Part shown: piece by piece, positions 21,690-30,514 of the stretch
How positions within the stretch are numbered: position 1 is the first letter of the stretch
Layout of the letters: every line of letters starts with the position of its first letter
DNA from: Paracoccus sediminicola
GTDB lineage: Bacteria; Pseudomonadota; Alphaproteobacteria; Rhodobacterales; Rhodobacteraceae
Direction of reading: 5' to 3'
Assembly (NCBI RefSeq): GCF_027912835.1
Contig: NZ_CP115768.1
Span: forward strand, 1,116,001-1,180,000
Length of the DNA: 64,000 nucleotides
Translations under genes and position numbers: made by a program
The notes under the pieces: generated by a model
Seen by the model: only the letters and a program-made list of their open reading frames with translations
Database searches by the model: none
Told to the model about the DNA's origin: nothing

Positions 21690-21716
21690 AAAAAAAGCGG
21701 CCCGCGACCGGGCCGC
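21690..21716 (-). terminator. Strong Rho-independent terminator after fdnI
   Basis: On the minus strand a perfect GCGGCCC / GGGCCGC stem with a 6-base loop is followed by seven T residues. It sits 3 bases after the fdnI stop and 18 bases before the fdhE ATG. It separates the structural genes from the assembly and selenium genes. Confidence 0.85.
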
Positions 21717-21719
21717 CTC

Positions 21720-22406
21720 TTATTCTGCCGGAGGTGTATCCTGACGTCTAGCAACTTCCCGCAGCCATTTGCGGTGATGCTTCCAGGCCCAGCCACCGGT
21801 GACCCGCCCGCTGGTCATGGCGCGCAGCGTGCCCCGCGTCCAGAAGGCCGCGTAGATATGCACGATGATGATCAGCACCGACAGCACGGCCGACACGGAA
21901 TGCACCACCACCGCCCAACGCCGCGTCTCGATCGAGACGAGGTTCGGGAAGAATTGCTGCCAGATCATGACGCCCGAGACGACCATCGCCAGCAGCAGCC
22001 AGAACATCCCCCAGAACACCACTTTCTGGCCGAAATTATACTTGCCCAGCTCGGGCAGTTTTTCTTCGTTACCGGCAAGGAGTTCGTTGATGTTCTTGGC
22101 CCAGGTCAGATCCTCGCGCCGCATCAGGTTCAGCCGCCAGAGCTGGATGAACAGCAGCAGGAAGCTGATACAGGCGACCACGCCGAAAATCGGGTGGATA
22201 TAGCGCGCCGCCTGCCCGCCCCCGAACAGCGCTGTCAGGAAGAACAGCGAGGGGTGGAACAGGGCAAAGCCCGACAGGATCAGCAGAATGATGAGAATCG
22301 CGGTGAACCAGTGATTGATCCGTGTATGCGTGGCATAGCGGCGGATCTCGACCGGTTCGGTCGCCACGATCTTGTCGGTCGATTCCGAATATTCCCGCCG
22401 TGCCAT
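21720..22406 (-). CDS. fdnI: Formate dehydrogenase-N gamma subunit, cytochrome b
   Basis: Membrane anchor that takes electrons from the beta subunit through two b hemes and passes them to quinone. The 228 aa protein has four hydrophobic helices, at about 33-55, 70-92, 125-150 and 165-188. Candidate heme ligands include His32 in RINHWFTA, His71 in YIHPIFG and histidines in VVVHSVSAVLS and IIVHIYAAFW. Its ATG shares one base with the fdxH stop (TGATG). A strong terminator follows. Family and context agree with the FdnGHI/FdoGHI enzymes. Confidence 0.95.
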   Translation of the reverse strand: MARREYSESTDKIVATEPVEIRRYATHTRINHWFTAILIILLILSGFALFHPSLFFLTALFGGGQAARYIHPIFGVVACISFLLLFIQLWRLNLMRREDLTWAKNINELLAGNEEKLPELGKYNFGQKVVFWGMFWLLLAMVVSGVMIWQQFFPNLVSIETRRWAVVVHSVSAVLSVLIIIVHIYAAFWTRGTLRAMTSGRVTGGWAWKHHRKWLREVARRQDTPPAE

Positions 22407-23413
22407 CAGATCTGCTCCCTGTCCTGCGGTCCGGGGTCGATCTCGCCATTGGCCATCTCGGCATCGACGAGTTCCGCGGCCTCTTCCTGATCCTCGGCGC
22501 TCACCGTGTTGGCCTTGCCGAAGATGGAATGCAGGATCGAGCCCGCCGCGGCCAGACCGATCGCCGCGAGCCCGACCGTCTTGGCCGGCCCCTTCCAGCC
22601 CTCGACCAGCGTCGATATCTGCGGATCGGCCGGCAGGTCGGAATAGAGTTCGGGCTTGTCGCCGATGGGCAGCACATAGAAGACATGGGTGCCACCGACG
22701 CCCTGCGGATCGTAGATCGAGGCGGTGTCATAGCCGCGCGACTTCAGATCCTCGACGCGGGTCTCGGCATGGGCGATCATGTCGTCCTTGGTGCCGAAGA
22801 CGATGGCCTGGGTCGGGCAGGCCTTGGCGCAGGCCGGACCCTGCCCCACCGCCACGCGATCCGAACAGAGCGTGCATTTATAGGTCACGTTCTTGGTCGG
22901 AGACATGCGCGGGATGTCGAAGGGACAGCCCTGGATGCAATACCCGCAGCCGATGCATTTATCGTGGATGAAGTCAACGATGCCATTGGTGTATTGCACG
23001 ATCGCACCCGGCGCCGGGCAGGCCTTCAGGCAGCCCGGGTCCTCGCAATGCATGCAGCCATCCTTGCGGATCAGCCATTCCAGGTTGCCGGTGTCGGGGT
23101 CCTCCCATTCGTTGAACCGCATAAGCGTGAACATTTCGGAGGTCAGGTCATGCGGGTTGTCATAGGTCCCGTTGCATGTCCCGATCTCGGGATCGGTTTC
23201 GTTCCATTCCACGCAGGCCGACTGGCACGCCTTGCAGCCGATGCATTTGGAAATGTCGATCAGCTTGGCGACCTTTTCCATCTGCTGGGTCGGCTCTGGC
23301 AGATTTGGCGTGGCCGAGGCCCGCATCACCGCGCCATCGCCGAAATTCGGCGATAGCGGCTCAACGGAGGGGTTCGATACGGCCGTAGTCGGGGCCGGTG
23401 CTGTATTGCTCAT
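22406..23413 (-). CDS. fdxH: Formate dehydrogenase-N beta subunit, four [4Fe-4S] clusters
   Basis: Periplasm-facing electron-transfer subunit, 335 aa. Four cysteine groups are visible: [35 protein letters not shown] and CTLCSDRV...CAKAC. A single membrane helix near residues 278-298 anchors it to the gamma subunit. The first 45 residues are a Pro/Ser-rich extension ahead of the conserved part. It carries no signal of its own; in this family it is exported with the alpha subunit by Tat. Its ATG overlaps the fdnG stop by 4 bases (ATGA). Confidence 0.96.
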   Translation of the reverse strand: MSNTAPAPTTAVSNPSVEPLSPNFGDGAVMRASATPNLPEPTQQMEKVAKLIDISKCIGCKACQSACVEWNETDPEIGTCNGTYDNPHDLTSEMFTLMRFNEWEDPDTGNLEWLIRKDGCMHCEDPGCLKACPAPGAIVQYTNGIVDFIHDKCIGCGYCIQGCPFDIPRMSPTKNVTYKCTLCSDRVAVGQGPACAKACPTQAIVFGTKDDMIAHAETRVEDLKSRGYDTASIYDPQGVGGTHVFYVLPIGDKPELYSDLPADPQISTLVEGWKGPAKTVGLAAIGLAAAGSILHSIFGKANTVSAEDQEEAAELVDAEMANGEIDPGPQDREQI

Positions 23414-26400
23414 GCCACGGGCTCCTCTGCGGGTTCGATATTGACCAGGAAGGCCTTGGATTCCGGCGTTTCGATATTCGCGTCACCGATGAACACGGTC
23501 AGCGAGTTCGGCCCGAAGCCCTTCTTCGCCACGCCGGTAAAGCCCCAATGCAGCGGAATGCCGACGACATGAACGGGTTTGCCGTCACAGATCAGCGGCT
23601 TGATCCGCTTGGTCACCACCGCGACCGCCGTGATCGAGCCGCGCTTGTTCCAGACCCGGACCCGACCGCCCTTGGCGATGCCCTTCTCCTCGGCGAGCTG
23701 TTCCGAGATCTCGACGAAGAATTCGGGCTGTAGCGCCGAGTTCACCTTGTTGTGCTTCGTCCAGTAGTGGAAATGCTCGGTCAGCCGGTAAGAGGTGCCG
23801 ACAAAGGGGAACTCGTCCGATGTGCCCAGATCGGCCACATCGGATTCGAAGACCCGCGCGACGGGGTTCCCGCGCATCTCTGCGTTGAACACATTGGCCA
23901 TCGGGCTTTCGAAGGGCTCCATATGGGTCGGGAACGGCCCGTCCCGCATCATGCCGCGCGCAAAGAGCCGCGACGTGCCTTCGGGATTCATGATGAACGG
24001 ACCGACCTCTTCGGGGCGCGATGTCACGCCGATATCGGGCACATCGTTGCCGACCCAGCGTTCTCCGTTCCACTCGATGAGCATCCGCTCCGGATCGTAG
24101 GGGCGGCCCTCGATATCGCAAGACGCGCGGTTATAGAGGATCCGCCGGTTTACCGGCCAGGACCAGGTCCAGTTCTGATAGACGCCAAGCCCCGACGGGT
24201 CGGAATTGTCCCGCCGCGCCATGTTGTTGCCGTCCTCGTTCCAGCAACCGGAATAGATCCAGCAACCGCACATGGTCGAGCCGTCATCCTTGAGCTGGGT
24301 GAAGTTCGTCACCTGTTGCCCCGCGCTCAGCAGCACCTCGGAGGAGTTCTCACCGTCGCTGACATCGCTGAGCGCACGGCCATTGACCTCCATCGCGAGT
24401 TCCTGCGCCGAGGGCTCGCCCTCATCCTCGTATTCCCAGCTGAGATTGAGGATCGGGTCGGGGAAAGCACCGCCTTCCTGCCGATAAAGCTCGCGCACCC
24501 GCACAAAGATCTGCGCCATGATCCAGGTGTCCAGCTTCGCATCGCCCGGAGGCGTGCAGCCCGGCCAGTGCCATTGCAGCCAGCGCCCGGAATTGGTCAG
24601 CGAGCCCTCATCCTCGGCAAAGCAGGTCGAGGGAAGCTGAATCACCTCGGTCTGGATCGAGGCCGGGTCCACGTCGTTATATTCGCCGTGATTTTCCCAG
24701 AACCGCGCGGTCTCCGTCTCCAGCGGGTCGATGGTGACCAGCAGTTTCAGCTTGGACAGCGCCGCCGTCAGCTTGCCCCGGTTGGGGAAGGCCAGAAGCG
24801 GATTGAAGCCCTGGCAGAAATACAGGTTCACCTGTCCTTCATTCATCAGCTCGAACATGCGCAGCACGTCGTAATTCGGCACATCGAGCTTCGCCAGATA
24901 GTGATAGGCCCAGTCGTTCTCGGGCTGCGCGGCATCGCCGAACATCGCCTTCATGAACGAGACCATGAACTTGGAATAGTTCGACCAGTAGCTGGTCTGG
25001 TTGGGTCTGAGCGGCTTGAATTCGCGCGTGGACATATAGGTGGCATAGTCCACCTCGGCCTCGGTCGGCATCGACAGATAGCCGGTCAGCAGGTTCGACA
25101 TCAGCCCCATATCGGTGAGGCCCTGGATGTTCGAATGCCCGCGCAGCGCGTTCATCCCGCCGCCCATCACCCCGATATTGCCGAGGATCAGCTGCAACAT
25201 CGCCATGCCGCGAATATTCTGGCTGCCCTTGGAATGCTGTGTCCAACCCAGCGCATACATCGAGGTCATGGTCTTGTCGGGCGCCGCCGTCTCGCCGATC
25301 ATCTCGGCGATATGGAGAAACTTGTCCGCCGGCGTGCCGGTGATCCGTTCGACCATCTCGGGCGTATAGGCATCGACATGGGCGCGCAGAAGCTGCCAGA
25401 CGCAGCGCGGGTTTTCCAGTGTCGGATCGGTCTGGGCATAGCCATCCTCGCCGATCACGTAATCCCAGCTCGACCGGTCATAGTCGCGCGTCGCCGGGTC
25501 ATAGCCGGTAAACAGTCCGTCTTCCCAGCCGAATTCATCCTTCACGATGAAGCCCGCATTGGTGAAGTTGCGGACATATTCCCAATGGACCTTATCGTTC
25601 TCGATCATCCAGCGGATCATGCCCATCAGCCAGGCAATATCGGTGCCGGGCCGGATCGGGGCATAGTAATCGCTGACCGCCGCCGTGCGGGTAAAGCGGG
25701 GATCGACCACGATCAGCTTGGCGCCGCGATGCGCCTTGGCTTCCGTGACCCATTTGAAACCGCAGGGGTGGGCTTCTGCGGCATTCCCGCCCATCACGAT
25801 CACCAGATCGGTGTTCTTGATGTCGGTCCAGGAGTTGGTCATCGCACCGCGACCGAAGCTTGGGGCCAAACTGGCCACCGTCGGTCCGTGTCAGACGCGC
25901 GCCTGGTTATCGAATCCCGCGATCCCCATCGCCTTGATGACCTTGAAGGTCGCCCAGGCGGTTTCGTTCGTCGTGGCGGAGGCTGCCAGGACCCCGGCGG
26001 TGGTCCAGCGATTGACGGGCACCCCGTCCTCGTTGAACTGCACGAGGTTTTCGTCGCGGTCGTCCTTCATGGCCCGCGCGATGCGGTCGAGCGCCTCGTC
26101 CCAGCTGATCGGCTCGAACTCGGCGCTGCCGGGGCGGCGGATCCTGGGCTCGGTCAGGCGCGTGTCGGATTTCACGAAATCCTTCAGCGCCGCGCCCTTC
26201 GGGCAGAGCGTGCCGCGATTCGTCGGATGGTCCACATCGCCTTCGATATGGATCAGCTCAGCCTGGCCCTCACGGGCGTCGCCCTCGGAATACATGATGA
26301 TGCCGCAGGCAACCGAGCAATACGGGCAGGTGTTGCGGGTCTCGGTCAGCGTCGCCAGGCGGAACGGCTTGATATGCGCAAGTTCCTGAGCCTCAGCCTC

Positions 26401-26487
26401 GCCGAAGCCCATAGACCCCAGCGACGTCGCCACCACACCCGCGCCTGCCAGTTTCAGAAAACTGCGCCGCGAGAGGTCGATATTCAT
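23410..26487 (-). CDS. fdnG: Formate dehydrogenase-N alpha subunit, selenoprotein (Sec at UGA codon 199)
   Basis: Periplasmic molybdopterin enzyme that oxidises formate to CO2. The reading frame is interrupted by one in-frame TGA at 25891-25893. The flanking residues [26 protein letters not shown] match the selenocysteine site of E. coli FdnG almost exactly, so this is Sec199, the Mo ligand, not a nonsense mutation. Read through, the product is 1025 aa, normal for the family. A Tat signal (DLSRRSFLK) opens the protein. Cys54, Cys57, Cys61 and Cys95 bind a [4Fe-4S] cluster. The ATG at 26485-26487 has a strong GGAGGTGA site. It is followed by fdxH and fdnI, with the selenium insertion genes downstream. 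Confidence 0.96.
25851..25886 (-). other. SECIS-like hairpin after the fdnG UGA codon
   Basis: Starting five bases after the UGA, a 6 bp outer stem (GACCGA / UCGGUC) encloses an inner stem GG-U-GGCC / GGCC-CC with a single bulged U (25877) and a 5-base AGUUU loop. A bulged U next to a short apical stem-loop is the feature SelB recognises in E. coli fdhF and fdnG. It lies inside the coding sequence, as bacterial SECIS elements do. Confidence 0.8.
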
Positions 26488-26548
26488 GGTCACCTCCCAT
26501 TTGCCTACCCGAAGTTTGGTAAAGACAGGTTCCGACGCGCCCGGTAAA

Positions 26549-26567
26549 ATGTCAATGGAGATGACAT
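26549..26567. promoter_or_regulatory. Palindromic candidate operator upstream of fdnG
   Basis: A perfect 6 bp inverted repeat with a 7-base spacer (ATGTCA-N7-TGACAT) lies 62-80 bases upstream of the fdnG ATG. The size and spacing fit a dimeric transcription factor. It is not a standard FNR box (TTGAT-N4-ATCAA). Confidence 0.4.
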
Positions 26568-26580
26568 CTGTCCGTCCCCC

Positions 26581-26611
26581 GCGCGACGCCGGATGCGGCA
26601 TCCGGTCGCGC
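26581..26611. other. Long hairpin between the AGE epimerase and fdnG
   Basis: An outer arm (GCGCGA / TCGCGC) and an inner arm (CCGGATG / CATCCGG) form a hairpin of about 13 bp with a small bulge. It lies between the epimerase stop and fdnG. It has no T-run on either strand. It may end epimerase transcription or insulate the fdn promoter. Confidence 0.45.
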
Positions 26612-26719
26612 CGCATGGCAGGCGATGCAGGGCTGGCGGTGGGGCGCGCGGTTTGTGCTGTGGCCGCTTCGCCACGCTGCGGCGCTGTATCGGCGCGCGC
26701 GGAACCTTTTCGCTGCTGC

Positions 26720-27868
26720 TCAGATCCCCGAAACCAGGGCCGTCATGGCATGATAGATGTCGGGCTTGCCGGGGAACAGCGTCTCGACCGGCGCGCTGTT
26801 GCCGTCGATCTCGGCGAAGAAACCGCCGCGCTCGTGGTCGAGATGATGGCGGTCGAGATGCTGCCAGAAACGATGCGCATCGGTCTGGTAGCGTTGCTCG
26901 CCCGTCAGCTGGTGCAGCGTATTGGCCGCCGCCACCGCCTCGGCCACGGGCCACCACAGGCGGCGCCGGTTGTCGATGCCGTCCTGCCAGTCGAGCGTAT
27001 AGGCAAAGCCGCCCTCGGGCAGCCACGCCGTACGCAGGGCGCGGTCATACAGCGCCCGCGCCGCCCCGACCGTCCAGTCATCCCGCGCCGCCGCGCTGCC
27101 AGCCTCGCGCAGTTCTAGGATCAGCCGCGCCCATTCAATCGCATGGCCCGGCGTTGTGCCGGGCGGGCGGAACATCGGGTCGCCGGCGAAATTCCGGTCG
27201 ATCCTCCAATCCGGGGTGAAATGCTCGGGCACGACCCAGCCTTGGGCGCGCGCGTGACGGTCGATCATGAAGCCGGAAATCGACCGCGCCATCTCCAGAT
27301 CCGCCGTGTCACCCCAGGCCCGATAGGCCGCGATGAGCGCCTCGGTGAGATGCATATTGGCGTTGCCGCCGCGATAATCCGGCGCGCCGGTCCAGTCCTC
27401 TTCGAACATGTCCGACACCGCGCCGGGAGGGTCCTCCCAGAACCGGCCACGCAGCACCGTCATCACCGTTTCGCGCAGTCGCGACGTATCGGGATGGCCG
27501 CTCTGCGCCGCCGAAGCCGCGGCCAGCAAAACGAAAGCGTGACCATAAGCCTGCTTGCGGCGATCAACCGGACCGGCATCATCGACGCTCCACCAGAACC
27601 CGCCATGCACCAGATCGAGATGACCCTCGAAAAGAAATCGGATCCCGTGATCCATGATCCGCTCTGCCCCGGCAAAACCGAGCCGCGCACCCTGCGCATA
27701 GGCGTGGATCATCCGCGTCGTCTCGTGCAGCTCGCGGGTGGTGTCGGGCAAGGGCGTGCCATCCGTTGCCAGCTTGTAGAAACCGCCTGCCGGGTTCAGC
27801 GCAGGGGCATGAAATTCCAGCAGGCGCATCGCCTGTGCGCGGCACCATTCGGTTCCGTATCCGGTCAT
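26720..27868 (-). CDS. AGE-family sugar epimerase/isomerase
   Basis: Cytoplasmic (alpha/alpha)6-barrel enzyme of the N-acylglucosamine 2-epimerase / YihS mannose isomerase family, 382 aa. Typical segments are LNPAGGFYKL, GGFWWSVDDAG, NANMHLTEALIAAY, TPGHAIEWARLILEL and YHAMTALV, which carry the barrel's conserved histidines. The sugar cannot be assigned: aldose-ketose isomerisation of mannose or a related hexose is as likely as N-acyl sugar epimerisation. The ATG at 27866-27868 has GGAGG five bases upstream; the longer frame was rejected because it enters the divergent mod promoter region. It is a single gene, divergent from modA. Confidence 0.87.
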   Translation of the reverse strand: MTGYGTEWCRAQAMRLLEFHAPALNPAGGFYKLATDGTPLPDTTRELHETTRMIHAYAQGARLGFAGAERIMDHGIRFLFEGHLDLVHGGFWWSVDDAGPVDRRKQAYGHAFVLLAAASAAQSGHPDTSRLRETVMTVLRGRFWEDPPGAVSDMFEEDWTGAPDYRGGNANMHLTEALIAAYRAWGDTADLEMARSISGFMIDRHARAQGWVVPEHFTPDWRIDRNFAGDPMFRPPGTTPGHAIEWARLILELREAGSAAARDDWTVGAARALYDRALRTAWLPEGGFAYTLDWQDGIDNRRRLWWPVAEAVAAANTLHQLTGEQRYQTDAHRFWQHLDRHHLDHERGGFFAEIDGNSAPVETLFPGKPDIYHAMTALVSGI

Positions 27869-27957
27869 ACGCGCCTCCAGCATCGTTGTTGTCCGATGGG
27901 TTGCCTGTCTGTCACGAACAGTCAATATGTGCGGCGGATCATCAGGGGGCTCCGCTC

Positions 27958-28704
27958 ATGAGATTGCTTGCCGCGCTTGCGACGCTGCTTGTCGCTGCGG
28001 TCCCGGCGGCGGCGGCGCAGATCACCGTATTTGCAGCCGCGTCGCTGAAGGACGCGCTCGATGAGGTCGCCGTGGCCTATGAGACCGAGACCGGCGATGA
28101 GATCGCGATTTCCTATGCCGGGTCCGGGCTTCTGGCCCGACAGATCGTCGCGGGCGCGCCGGCCGAGATCTTCATCTCGGCCCATCCTGGCTGGATGGAT
28201 GCCGTCGAAGGGGCCGGGCTGAGCACGGCCGGGAGGCGACGCGATGTGCTGGGCAACCGGCTGGCGCTGATCGCCCATGACCGAGTGGCGCCGGTCGAGA
28301 TCGGCGCGGATCTGGATCTCGCCGCCCTTATCGGCGCCGAAAAGCTGGCGATGGGTCTGCTGGAGGCGGTTCCGGCGGGCCAGTACGGCAAGGCGGCGCT
28401 CGACCGTCTCGGGCTGTGGGATACGGTCGCACCGCAGGTGGTGCAGGCCGATAATGTGCGCGCCGCACTCGCGCTCGTGGCCCGGGGCGAGGCCGGTTTC
28501 GGGATCGTCTATGCCAGCGACGCCAAGGCCGAAGCGGGCGTTCATCTGGCCGGGACATTCCCCGAGGACAGCCACCCGCCGATCACCTATCCCGCCGCGC
28601 TGCTCGACGGCGCTTCGGATGCAGCGGCAGGGTTCTTCGCGGCGCTTTCGGAAGATGAAGCGGACGCGATCTTTGCCGCGCACGGGTTCGCGCCGCTTGA
28701 CTGA
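27958..28704 (+). CDS. modA: Molybdate ABC transporter, periplasmic binding protein
   Basis: Captures molybdate (or tungstate) in the periplasm. The 248 aa protein starts with a signal peptide (MRLLAALATLLVAAVPAAAA). It continues with the family opening ITVFAAASLKDALDEV, whose serine contributes to the anion site. The segments YAGSGLLARQI, PAEIFISAHPGWMD and GIVYASDA are typical of ModA. An AGGGGG stretch precedes the ATG. First gene of modABC, 12 bases ahead of modB. Molybdate supply fits the formate dehydrogenase and YdeP genes on either side. Confidence 0.95.
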   Translation: MRLLAALATLLVAAVPAAAAQITVFAAASLKDALDEVAVAYETETGDEIAISYAGSGLLARQIVAGAPAEIFISAHPGWMDAVEGAGLSTAGRRRDVLGNRLALIAHDRVAPVEIGADLDLAALIGAEKLAMGLLEAVPAGQYGKAALDRLGLWDTVAPQVVQADNVRAALALVARGEAGFGIVYASDAKAEAGVHLAGTFPEDSHPPITYPAALLDGASDAAAGFFAALSEDEADAIFAAHGFAPLD

Positions 28705-28716
28705 GCGCGGGGCATA

Positions 28717-29415
28717 ATGGCGGGCTGGCTCGCCCCTGAGGAATGGCAGGCGGTGGCGCTCTCGCTGCGGGTGGCCTTCTGGGCGGTGACGCTCAGCCTG
28801 CCGCTGGGGATCCTCGTCGCCTATGCGCTGTCGCGCTGGCGCTTTCCGGGTCGGCAGGTGCTGAACATGGCGGTGCATCTGCCGCTGATCCTGCCACCGG
28901 TCGTCACCGGCTATCTGCTGCTGATCGCCTTCGGGCGGCAGGGCGTCCTGGGCGCTCCGCTGGCCGAGTGGTTCGGCGTCAGCTTCGCCTTTCGCTGGAC
29001 CGGGGCGGCTCTGGCGGCAGCGGTGATGGCCTTTCCGCTGATGGTGCGCACGATCCGCCTGTCCATCGACGCGGTGGACCCGAAGCTGGAACAGGCCGCC
29101 GCCACTCTGGGCGCGCGCGCGCTGCCCGTCTTTGCCACCGTCACCCTGCCCCTGATCCTGCCCGGCATCCTTGCAGGCAGCATCGTCGCCTTCGCCAAGG
29201 CCATCGGCGAGTTCGGCGCGACGATCACCTTTGTGTCGAACATTCCCGGCCAGACCCAGACGCTGCCTACCGCGATCTATGCGCAATTGCAGGTTCCGGG
29301 CGGAGAGGCGCAGGCGGTCCGGCTGGTGCTGGTGTCGCTGTCCATCGCGCTGTTGGCGCTGATCGCTGCGGAATGGGCCGGGCGCGCCGTGGCAAGACGG
29401 ATTTCGGGCCGATGA
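28717..29415 (+). CDS. modB: Molybdate ABC transporter permease
   Basis: Inner-membrane channel of the molybdate importer, 232 aa with five to six hydrophobic segments. The EAA loop contacting ModC reads LEQAAATLGARALPVFATVT, and the conserved KAIGEFGATITFVSNIPG follows. The product starts MAGWLAPEEWQAV. Its stop overlaps the modC ATG (ATGA), indicating coupled translation. Confidence 0.95.
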   Translation: MAGWLAPEEWQAVALSLRVAFWAVTLSLPLGILVAYALSRWRFPGRQVLNMAVHLPLILPPVVTGYLLLIAFGRQGVLGAPLAEWFGVSFAFRWTGAALAAAVMAFPLMVRTIRLSIDAVDPKLEQAAATLGARALPVFATVTLPLILPGILAGSIVAFAKAIGEFGATITFVSNIPGQTQTLPTAIYAQLQVPGGEAQAVRLVLVSLSIALLALIAAEWAGRAVARRISGR

Positions 29416-30497
29416 ATCTCTCGGTCGATATCCGCCACCGCTTCGACGGTCTGACGCTGGAGGCAGCGTTTCAGGCACGATCGGGCGTCACGGCGCTGTT
29501 CGGCCGTTCCGGCGCGGGCAAGACGACGCTGGTCAACGCGGTGGCCGGGCTGATGCGCCCGGATGCCGGAGTTATCCGTCTTGGCACCGATATATTGACC
29601 GATACGGCGCGCGGGATCTTCGTGCCGCCGGCGATGCGCCGGATTGGCTATGTGTTTCAGGATTCCCGGCTGTTCCCGCATCTGAGCGTCCGCGGCAATC
29701 TCGGTTATGGCCGCCGCTTCGCCCCGCGCGCGGACCGCCCCGATGACCGGCGCGTCACAGAGATCGTCGATCTGCTGGGGATCGGCGCATTTCTGGACCG
29801 GCGTCCCGGCGCGCTGTCGGGCGGAGAGCGGCAGCGCGTGGCGCTTGGCCGCGCGATCCTGTCCGGTCCGCGGCTGCTGCTGATGGACGAACCGCTCGCC
29901 GCGCTCGACGAGGCGCGCAAGGCCGAAATCCTGCCCTATCTCGAAGCGCTGCGCGACTTGGGACTTCCGATCCTTTATGTCAGCCACAATGTCGCCGAGA
30001 TTTCCCGTCTCGCCGACCGGGTCGTGATGCTGGATCAGGGTCGCGTCACCGCCGATGGCACGGTGGCCGAACTGCTGTCGGACCCGGCGAGCGGCGCCGC
30101 ATTGGGGCGCGAGACCGGGGCGCTGATCCCGGCGCGGGTCGCCGCGCAAGAGCCGGACGGGCTGGCTCGGCTGGAAGGCCCGGCGGGGCCGATATGGGTG
30201 GCGCGACCTGATCTGAAGCCGGGCGCCCCGGTCCGGGTCCGGGTTCTGGCGCAAGAGGTGATGCTCGCGACCGAAAAGCCGCATCGGATCTCGGCGCTGA
30301 ACCTGTTCGAGGGCCATGTGGCGCGGATCGAAACCGATGGGCCCGGCGGTGTTCTGGTTCAGGTCCGGCTGGCCGAGAACACCGCGATCCTGTCGCGGAT
30401 CACGCCGCGCTCGCTGCGCGCGCTCGGGCTGGAACCGGGCTGCCGCGTCTATGCGATCCTCAAGACCGTATCCATTGCCGAGGTGGCGCGCGGCTGA
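29412..30497 (+). CDS. modC: Molybdate ABC transporter ATP-binding protein
   Basis: Cytoplasmic ATPase of 361 aa that drives molybdate import. Walker A is GRSGAGKT, the signature LSGGERQRVALGRAIL and Walker B LLLMDEPLAALDEA. The C-terminal Mop/TOBE domain, about residues 290-358, contains the usual SALNLFEGHV and VLVQVRLAENTAILSRIT segments and can bind molybdate as a regulatory sensor. The gene ends 17 bases before the convergent ychF stop. Confidence 0.95.
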   Translation: MNLSVDIRHRFDGLTLEAAFQARSGVTALFGRSGAGKTTLVNAVAGLMRPDAGVIRLGTDILTDTARGIFVPPAMRRIGYVFQDSRLFPHLSVRGNLGYGRRFAPRADRPDDRRVTEIVDLLGIGAFLDRRPGALSGGERQRVALGRAILSGPRLLLMDEPLAALDEARKAEILPYLEALRDLGLPILYVSHNVAEISRLADRVVMLDQGRVTADGTVAELLSDPASGAALGRETGALIPARVAAQEPDGLARLEGPAGPIWVARPDLKPGAPVRVRVLAQEVMLATEKPHRISALNLFEGHVARIETDGPGGVLVQVRLAENTAILSRITPRSLRALGLEPGCRVYAILKTVSIAEVARG

Positions 30498-30514
30498 ATG
30501 CGCCGCCGCGCCGA

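Noticed and set aside
23410..26616. Two separate frames (25891-26616 and 23410-25878) as distinct genes or a pseudogene
   Set aside because: They are one fdnG gene joined by a selenocysteine UGA with matching flanks and a SECIS-like hairpin.
27869..27957. A ModE/MopA box upstream of modA
   Set aside because: Only a 4 bp inverted repeat (CTGT-N5-ACAG) is visible; it does not resemble the known ModE consensus.
28743..30497. A single 584-codon frame covering modB and modC
   Set aside because: The first part is a wrong-frame reading of modB; modC starts at 29412 by ATGA overlap.
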